Of a DNA stretch of 64,000 nucleotides, positions 55,963 through 64,000 are shown piece after piece. Both the position numbers and the translations under genes were made by a program. Under the pieces are notes generated by a model. It worked only from the letters and a program-made list of their open reading frames with translations. It made no database searches and was not told the DNA's origin. Position 1 is the stretch's first letter; the number at the start of each line of letters is the position of its first letter. Source of the DNA: Papilionanthe hookeriana x Papilionanthe teres. Its lineage: Eukaryota > Streptophyta > Magnoliopsida > Asparagales > Orchidaceae. The stretch is taken from contig CM040424.1 in NCBI GenBank assembly GCA_022702705.1, forward strand, positions 144,961,165 through 145,025,164. The letters run 5' to 3'.

Positions 55963-58900
55963 TGTCAGCATATTTTTAGGTTATGTGTTTTGAAAAGGGG
56001 GTCACCTACAAAAATTGTCGGCGAATTTTAGATTTTAAGTTTAATTTATATATATATATATATATATATGTATATAATTTAAAAAGTAGCATTTGATTTT
56101 TGAAAATAATTTTTAAGTTTAAAAATTTTAAGATATGAAATCAAACTGATCTCACATCCCAAATAGCTTATATAAACGAGCGCCGCATCACAAGCTGTGT
56201 ATCTATCCCGAAGAATAGACATACTACTTGATGATGGGGCTTGATTAAATAAACAAGATTTGTGACATCTGTTTGGTCTGCGAACCAATTTTATAAGTCG
56301 ACAAGTTCCCCTGTTTAATATAAAGGAATTAAACTGGGTGTATATTACCTGGGTTCTTAAAGTTGCCTATAAGGGCAAGCCCTTATAGTTAATTACATCA
56401 TAAGTGACGAGAATCACTTAAGAAAACTTTAGATAATGATCAGTGGTTTTGCTCTCAAGAATTTTAAAGTTTAAGGTTTTCAAAGGATTGAATTTTGGAA
56501 TTTCAAAAGGGATTAGCTCAAATTTGGAACAATTAATTTTAAGGGATCAAAAGGAAGAGAAGTAGGAGAAGCTGAGGATCCAAGAAGAATCTTGGCAACT
56601 TCCAAACTATCCTATTGTTTGGCTTCAATTTAAGAGTATTTAATGTTTCAATCCTGCCAACTTTAATTAATTAGGACTTAGATTTGTATGACATAATCAT
56701 ACAAATAGCCTCGAAGATGTGAGGGTTTATGTTGTACCAAACGACTACCTTGGAGTCCTAGGACTGGTTAGGGCTTAATTTGCATAACATGATCATGCAA
56801 ATGCCTAACGAAAGGTTGAGGGTTTATGTTGCACTAGGAAAACTACCTCGAAATCCTATGACTTTGTTATTTAAAACTAAGAAAGGTTTTGCTGATGTAG
56901 ATACAAGTTTTGCTGATGAAGATGGCCGTGCTGCCCACTATGCTTCAAGCTCCTTGTTGTTGTAGAGGTTTAGTTTTAGAAAGTGAAAATCAGAAGATGA
57001 GAGAAGTGTCTTGGTTTAGAAAAGTCTTAAAGTCAAAATGTTTTTTTATGTTTTAATTAAAACAAATCTTAAAGTTGGTTAAACAAAACCGATTAAGATC
57101 CCACGGTTTCGTCATCCCGACACTATTATTTTCATCGGATTCACTTAGTCTAGATGAATTTGCTTAACTCAACTGAATGAGTTCCACACTTTCATTTAGA
57201 CCGTGGGAAATCCCGTTAGCAACACATGGGTTACATCATCCGAGGTATTCCCGATCATCCAACGAGATGTTTTAATTTAGTTGTAGTTGTAGTTTTGTTG
57301 TTCTGTCTGTGATTATACTTTGAGTTGTTTTATATTTTGAATGTTGTGGCGGTGAATTTTATCTTGTTTTGACTTTTAATTTAGTTTTGGGTTTCAGTTT
57401 TGTGGCTATCCTAAAGGTTTCAGTTTTCATGCAGGGTGACATTCTTGTTTAACATGCAAGAGAAGTAAAGTACAGTGCAAGTAAATAAATTGCAATGAAA
57501 TAAAAGCGCACCTGGCAAGCATTCCTATTTATTTTCTCCTGCACATAAGACACATGTTAAAACATTTATATGATTGCAAGAAAACACATAGGTAAAGCTA
57601 AGGGGAGGTTTTGGTTGTCTACCAAAATCCTAATCCTATAGCTAGTCAATTCCTATGACGTCTAGGTTCTTATGTTTTGTTAAGGATGATTTTCTTCATC
57701 AAGGAACAATGAAGTTCAATTGTTCTTCTAAAACATTTCGTCATATTGAGAAAGTGCTTAGGACTTGTCTTAAACATCTTTTCAACACTTCTGAGATTAT
57801 TTTGAGTCCAAACAAATTTTATTGTATTCGTAAATTGATCATCCAAGAATTTAGTTATGTTTTATTTCTTGCTCAGTGAACTAAGATGTTTGATTATCAT
57901 ATGAGTGAAGTGACATTTCACTTAATGATTTATTTAAGATTTATGATAATGAAAGCCTTTAGGGGCAAATTAATTTCTTGAAGGTTTTAACAATTCTTAA
58001 TTAGAAAATTTGAATTGATGATTTAAAATGATTTGGTTTAGTTATAAGATTTTAATTAATGATTTTAAGTTTGGAATAGTGTTCAAGTTGTTTCAATTCT
58101 ATTAAATCTTTATATTTTAATTATCTTAATATTTTAGATTAATTTTACTATTTTAAATTTGCTTAGGTTGGAAGAGGTGTTTAAATTATTTATTTTTATT
58201 AAATTTTAACGACTTTATTTGGATTGATTGTAATATTTTAGGTTGATTTTTAATTAGTTTAATTAATGTTTTATACATTTTTATTATAAATTGTTTTGAT
58301 ATTGATTTTTTTTTAATGTTTTAAATTTGTTTTAGGTTTGTTTTCAAATGATAAATTAATTTTACTGTTCTCAGTTTAATTTAATTAAGTTATTAAATCA
58401 CTTAATGTTTTAAACTTTAATTTAATTAAGGGTTATTTTCTTTTTAATCATTAATTTCAATTATCATTTTAAGTTTAATTAAGAATTGAAATGTTATTAA
58501 AGTGATTTATTTAGGGGTTTTAAATTAAAGAATTGGTATCTGCTTAAGTCACATCCCTAATAATCCAAAATTTTAATTATTCTCCCAAAATTTAAATGAT
58601 TTAATTAATTAAAGTTCCATTTTGATATTTTCAAAGTGATAAATGGGTTTCTACCCTTTTACTCCCTAAGTTTCAATCACTCAAGAGGAAATTAAAATCA
58701 GATATTTTACCCTCCCTTTTGAATAAACCTAAAATATTAATTACGGTTAAAATCCTTTAATTACCTTTATGCCCCTTTAGGTTTATTTATTTCATAACTC
58801 ATCAAATTAAGCTCAGATGAATTTAAAATTTTTATGTCACTTCACTCATATGTCAATTAAAACACTAGAGGAGGAAATGTGATTTTTCAGAATTTAATTT

Positions 58901-61900
58901 AATTTATATATTTATTTTTGTGAGAAAATGAGGGTTTTCAATGAAAATTGAATAACATGACCAAGGTGAGGTTTCTATCTTTAGGAAAATTGTGGAATGT
59001 CCCTACTGACCAAAGGACCACCTTGACCAATTTTGCTGATTTTTTGAATTATATTTTATTTATTATAATTATTTTGAGTTTTATGGTATTAATTAATAAT
59101 AAAATAAAATTAAAATTGAAAATTAAGTTTTATATTTTTCTTAAATTCTTCTAACCTCAAGAAGTCAAGAGAAGAAGATTTTATATTTTTTTGATTTTTC
59201 TTTGATTTACTAGAATTAATTTAGTGAAAATGTGGGGAAATTCATTTTTTAATATTAAAAAAAAATGTCCTAAGCCTTTAAAATTCAATTTCTTAACCTA
59301 TAGACTTGAGAAAAATATTTGGTTTGTTCCTAAGTGATTAGGAGGCAAAATGTGACATTTTTATTATTTTTAATATTTTTGTGATTTTTAGCATTTTTTA
59401 ATTATTAAAATATTAGAAATATGATTAAAAATGAAAATTGTTAGAAAATTCTAATTTTAATTTTTCTAGACTCCTCTGATATGAGAGAGCCCTCAAAATC
59501 ATTTTAGTGAATTTTTGAAGTGTATTTTAGGTTTTATGAATTTTTAAATTTTAAAAATAGTCATACAACTTAAATAATTCATTTAATGGGTTAAATTATT
59601 TCCAATTGACTTCAAATTTTTATGTGATATTCTTTGTATCCTAAGTGACAGTGGGGAATTATTTTCAAGTAATTTTGATGTGTGGTTAATCCTAATTAGT
59701 TAAAACTCAGTTTTGGGTGTTTAGGCCAATTAGAGTTATTCTTAAGGAATTAAACCAAACCATAATTTTCCTAGGGTCCTCTAGTCATAGGATACCTCCC
59801 CAAATTTTCCTAGAATTTTCTAAGTAACATACTAATTACTGTAATTAAAACATCAAAACAGACACATAATTTTGAAAAATCAATATTTTGCACAGAGATG
59901 GCCTCTGGCCTTGGAAAATTCAAGGAATGTTCCCAAGAACAAAGGCTACAAAAGCCTTATGGTCTCATGCCATGGTGAATTGTATGCATGCATGGAGAAT
60001 AAAATTACTGAAATCAGTAAATAATTAATTAAAAATAAAATACTCATCAAAATAACTTAATTCTTTTTCCACATTGTTCTCCTCTGTTCACTGAGCAAGA
60101 GGATATTTTTATTTTATTTTTGTGATCTTTCTACACAAATATATGAATTTTCTAAGTTCTGGGTATTTAAATAAATCGAAATACCCCTAATTATCTACTT
60201 ATCCACGCGGCGCCGACTCATCCTCAGCAACTCCGAAGCTTCCACGTGGCGCTCCGCCATTTGACTCCTCCAACTGACTGGGATGCCACGCGACCCACAG
60301 TCTCTTTCTATCTTCTCGTCTGACTTGATCTCCGCCGTTTGTTGGATACACGTGCGAATGGACGACATCCGTTCATCGTCCCTAAGCGTCCTAGCCCAAG
60401 AGCCATCCACACTAAAACGCTAAGATCTCCCTCATTTCTCCACCAAATTTCATGTTCTTATACTCTATGGATTCATCTCAATAAGACACACACATCTTTA
60501 TGGCTAACATGCTATGAAATTGAGCCAACCAAAATGGAGAATTCACAGAAGCTCGGGAGGAAGAAGAGATCCATACCTTTGCTCTGAGAAGTGAAGGTTC
60601 AATCAGAGAGTTGTGGCACCTTCAATTGAACTCAAGGACGCTCCATATGAAGTCTCTGGCTCTGGTGAATTGCCTAGACCCGATTTCCACCAAGCCCAGT
60701 TTTAAAGCTTGGCCGATAGAAGAAATGACTGGCTTGGTGAGGGGGCTTTTGCTGGGAAACTTCCTCTCTTAGTCTGGTGAAGGTGTAGAGTCAATCAATT
60801 TGGGGATTGACTCACTGTGGTGAAGTGTCTTGGTTTTAGGCTTGAAATTGAACTTAGAAATTGAGCTCACAGAGGGGAAATTGGGGCTGGATTTTAGTGG
60901 GGATCAAGTGCTCTATGTATGGAGAAGAGTGTGGAGTGATTTTGGTAGAGTTTTGGTAAGGTTTGGTTCAACACCTTCTTTGGCCGGGAGAGAGTGATGT
61001 TTAAATAGAGCTGGCTAGAGGGCTTCCTAGGGGGGTTTGAAGGCTTGGATCAACTGCTTAGGGCAAGGGAAGAAGAGCTGTATTGGCCATTGGGCATGTG
61101 ACAACTCAGCAAGAGAAGATTTGAAAGTTTGGCTCACATGGAGCTCTCGGCCATGGCATTTTCCGGCGGCTGTGGTGGCTGGTCGGCTAGGCATTGGTCA
61201 CCATCTTGATCACTGAGGTCAGGGCTAGGGTTTGGTGAGTTCAATTGGCTTTGGACATGTGTAAAGAATTTGATTTAAATGGAATGGGTGAGAGTGTATT
61301 CTGGGTCCAAATGGATCAAATCATGCTTTAGGGCTTGGTGCACCACCTAAGGCTTGACTTTGTGCTGAGGGAGAATCATTTGGGTCAGCTAGGAAGGGGT
61401 GGTGAAGTCCCCATCCAAGGTGATGTGGCTAATTTTGGTTAAAGTGTAACATGAATGGGCTTAAAAAAGTTTAGTGAAGGTTTAAGAAAGTAATCCCCTC
61501 TTTTGCCATTAATGGGTTGGTGAGGTGGAAAGCTCTCCCATGGCTCCATGTGGCTTAACACAAAGCTCCATGGCTTGCTCATGGCTTGGCTATGGCTTGG
61601 CTATGGCTTGGCTCACTTACATGGAAATGGGTTTTGGGATTTTTGATGATTTAGGGGAAATTGTCATATGGTTTGATTTAGAAAAATTTGATGATGGAAT
61701 TGGAACTTAGGGAATGATTTTGATTAAATGGGTGACAAATGAAAATGTCATATGGGCTTTAGAGTTAATTTTGGGCTTTTAAAATTGATGAAAGATGGGC
61801 TTTTAAATGCTTTAAAGAAGTGGGCTTTTATGTTTTAAAATAACTTTTGGATGAAAATTTTGTAAAAGATTGTGCCAAATAAATGTTGGGTTTAGTTTAG

Positions 61901-63382
61901 GGATGTGTCATGAGAATTTTAGAAAAGGTTAGGTGTCATTTGGGGTTGAATTGGATTTAATTTGGGCATTTTGGTAATGAGGCCAAAGTTGATCAAATTG
62001 GGCTAACTTGGGTTAAGGTTGGGCCAATGTTAAGTTTGATGTAAAATTAATGTTGAAAAATTTTTATGGGAGTATGACAAAGAGTTTTCAATTTTGGTTG
62101 GGCTTTGATTTTGGGATTTGAGACTATTTGGGTTCACGATTGGTTTAGGCTAAATTGGGGACTTTTGATTTGGGTTAGGTTTGGGTGAAGTTTGGATTCA
62201 AATTTTGGGCAAATTAAGTGAGTGCTTTGTTTGTGGGGATGTTAGGAAGTTTTTTAGAAAATATTTGGGGCTAATTGGAGTTGAGTTGGGTTGGTTTGGG
62301 CTAAATTTAGGTCATGGGCCAAAATTGGGCTTTAAGCTTTAAATTCAAATTGGATCCACATGTTGGTAAAATTAGGTTTGGATTTAGTCTAAATTGATAT
62401 TGGGGATATTAAATTGAAGTTTAGAACTGAATTGGATCAGAATTGAGGTCAATTGGAGTGATTTGGTTGGACGTTGTGCTCACTTGGGTTAAAAATGGGT
62501 TAAATTGGAGATTTTGGCAAAAATGGGCTAAATTGACAAAAATGTCTTATAGTGTAGTTGAACAAAATTAAATTGGGAATATTTGGGATTTTCTGGAATT
62601 TTTTGGGAATTTTATAAATTTTTGGAAGTTTTTGGGTTAAAAGAGTATTTTTGATATTTGGAGGTGTTGTGGGGTATTTTGAAAATTTTGGTATATTTGA
62701 CAGAAGATGATCAATTTGAGTGGTGGGAAATGTTTAGGATTGATTTTGAGGAATTTTGGGTAATTTAGGTAATTTTGCAAATTTTGGGCAATTTCAAGGG
62801 CATTTAGTAGGTTTGGTGGGTTTAGGGTCCCGTGGGTCAAAAATTGAAATTTTGGAAAAATGAAGATTGATTAGATGTGAGTGAAATGGAATCATTTTGG
62901 TTGAGCCATGAAACCATGTTAAGCTCACAAGAGCCATGAGAGGACTCATTTTAGACATTCACTATGTTGATCCTAACCCTCTTAGCAAGGGGCTTAGGGG
63001 TTAAGGTCCATCCATATGAATTACCTAAATGAGTCAGTATGTCAAATTGGGTATAGGTGTGGTCTTAGGGTTGAAATGTGTGTGAGAGTGTGGTGTGTGC
63101 AAGCTTGCCCTCACCAAGACCAGACCATCCAGGGTAGTCCTAAGGCCATAGAGTCTTGTAGGAAACTCATCCTTTAAACCTCCACATATTGATTTTAACC
63201 CTCCAAGTGGTTTAGGGGTTTACAATCAAACATGTGGGGTTTAAAGGGAGTTAAGAAGTGGTTTGATTCTCTAAGTGGTGGTTCCCATTTCTAGTCCTCT
63301 AGGATAGTCAAAGGGAAAACCTATGGCTAAATCCTAAATCCTAAGGAGAGAAGAAAAGACATCACCAAAAATGAGGTCAACA
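55963..63382 (-). mobile_element. Complete 7.4-kb solo LTR of giant Tat/Ogre family
   Basis: Ends TGTCAGCATATTTTTAGG and ...AATGAGGTCAACA, flanked by GGGTT on both sides, with no interior: a solo LTR made by LTR-LTR recombination. It proves independently that the LTR unit is 7420 bp. It shares all landmarks with the other copies (doubled motif 56698-56860, CpG-rich island 60205-60400, TTTAAATA box 60999-61008, G/T-rich zone 61700-62800) but is the most diverged copy and lacks the pure TTTAA expansion. Strand is given as that of the intact element by homology. Small ORFs (56780-56965 and others) are interrupted in the other copies. Confidence 0.95.
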
Positions 63383-63387
63383 GGGTT
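63383..63387. repeat. Target-site duplication GGGTT, right
   Basis: GGGTT immediately after the solo LTR end, matching 55958-55962. Confidence 0.9.
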
Positions 63388-64000
63388 CTTCATTATTGTT
63401 GCAAGATATTAAATTCTTTCAGAGTTAATGTTCCACAACACCTTTTAACAATCCAATTGGCTAGATCAAAAAATAAATTAAGTTCGAAATGAAAAACCAT
63501 CACAATTTTTTTAATACTTTAAAAACACTTCAAATCCACATCAACACATCATGACATCTCTATGCAAGAAGAAAGACAAAGGAGACTACTCAAAATTCAT
63601 AGAGAAGACACAATAAAATATGGATTTTATATATAAAAGAAAATTCATACAAACCACAAAAGAAAATACAACTTATCTCTTTCTCTTCCCCAATGTAATT
63701 CCCTTGAAGTTCCTTTGAATCCTTTTCTATCTTCTTTTAAACACTCAATTCCTTCTTTAGAATGGAAAGGAAGAAGCAATCTCTCACTTTACTCCTACTC
63801 CTTCACTCCTTAGAGAAGAATCCATCTCAAATTGTCACTTCTACACTCTTCTCTCCTAAGCCCTAACACTCAAAACACACTAGACTCTCTAGAATACATA
63901 GGACACACACTAATTTTCATCCAAAAATAGTTACTTATAAATTAGGAACAAAATCCCAAGAGTTTCCATATGTATTCCTTCAAAAAGTCGCCAAAACTTC
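63388..64000 (-). mobile_element. Athila LTR, continuation after the solo LTR
   Basis: Inverted match to 47450-47890: CAATTGGCTAGATCAAAAA, GAAGAAAGACAAAGGAGACT and TGGATTTTATATATAAAAG words. It continues the LTR broken at 55957 and runs off the window. Confidence 0.75.

Noticed and set aside
56780..56965. Small plus-strand ORF in the solo LTR (start MHNMIMQMPNERLRVYVALG)
   Set aside because: It covers the duplicated LTR motif; the equivalent frames in the LTRs at 16250 and 26900 are interrupted, so conservation as a protein is not supported.
1..64000. Host genes, tRNA, rRNA, CRISPR arrays
   Set aside because: No supporting motif or structure was seen; all recognisable protein domains belong to retrotransposons, apart from the AlkB-like domain, which lies inside one.

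Overview
The window is intergenic plant DNA made almost entirely of nested Ty3/gypsy LTR retrotransposons. I found no ordinary host gene, tRNA, rRNA or CRISPR array. The protein families (Tat/Ogre-type and Athila-type gag-pol, an Athila ORF3 and a plant ALKBH9/10-like dioxygenase) point to a seed plant, and the density of very large nested elements suggests a large genome. The species cannot be named from this sequence. Nearly every coding region carries frameshifts or stops, so these are mostly ageing copies.

Layout. (1) 1-22854: a giant Tat/Ogre-lineage element on the minus strand. Its 3' LTR (1-2775) is cut by the window edge and its 5' LTR (15447-22854) is 7.4 kb. The 12.7-kb interior reads from right to left: PBS, a leader ORF, gag, protease, RT, RNase H plus a second archaeal-type RNase H, integrase, an extra AlkB-like ORF, a 3' UTR with an 82-bp tandem array, and PPT. 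(2) 22855-26081: the protease-to-integrase part of a plus-strand Athila element (Athila-1), into which the giant element inserted. (3) 26082-34155: a second 7.4-kb LTR of the giant family with about 0.7 kb of its 3' UTR, which carries a different tandem repeat. (4) 34156-48384: a plus-strand Athila element (Athila-2) with PBS, gag, pol, three successive copies of the env-position ORF3, PPT and a truncated 3' LTR. (5) 48385-49190: a gag scrap and unassigned DNA. (6) 49190-54683: a minus-strand Athila element (Athila-3) with the best-preserved integrase, followed by Athila LTR sequence. (7) 55963-63382: a complete 7.4-kb solo LTR of the giant family with a 5-bp target-site duplication (GGGTT), inserted in Athila LTR sequence that resumes at 63388-64000.

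The main discovery candidate is the extra ORF of the giant element (4863-6304, minus). It encodes an intronless 2-oxoglutarate/Fe(II) dioxygenase domain of the plant ALKBH9/10 (RNA N6-methyladenosine demethylase) type. It lies in the env position downstream of integrase, in sense orientation, just after a strong-looking 3' splice site. The HxD, distal His and RxxxxxR positions can all be read, though four or more frameshifts break this copy. This suggests a retrotransposon lineage that captured an RNA demethylase, perhaps to edit methylation marks on its own RNA.
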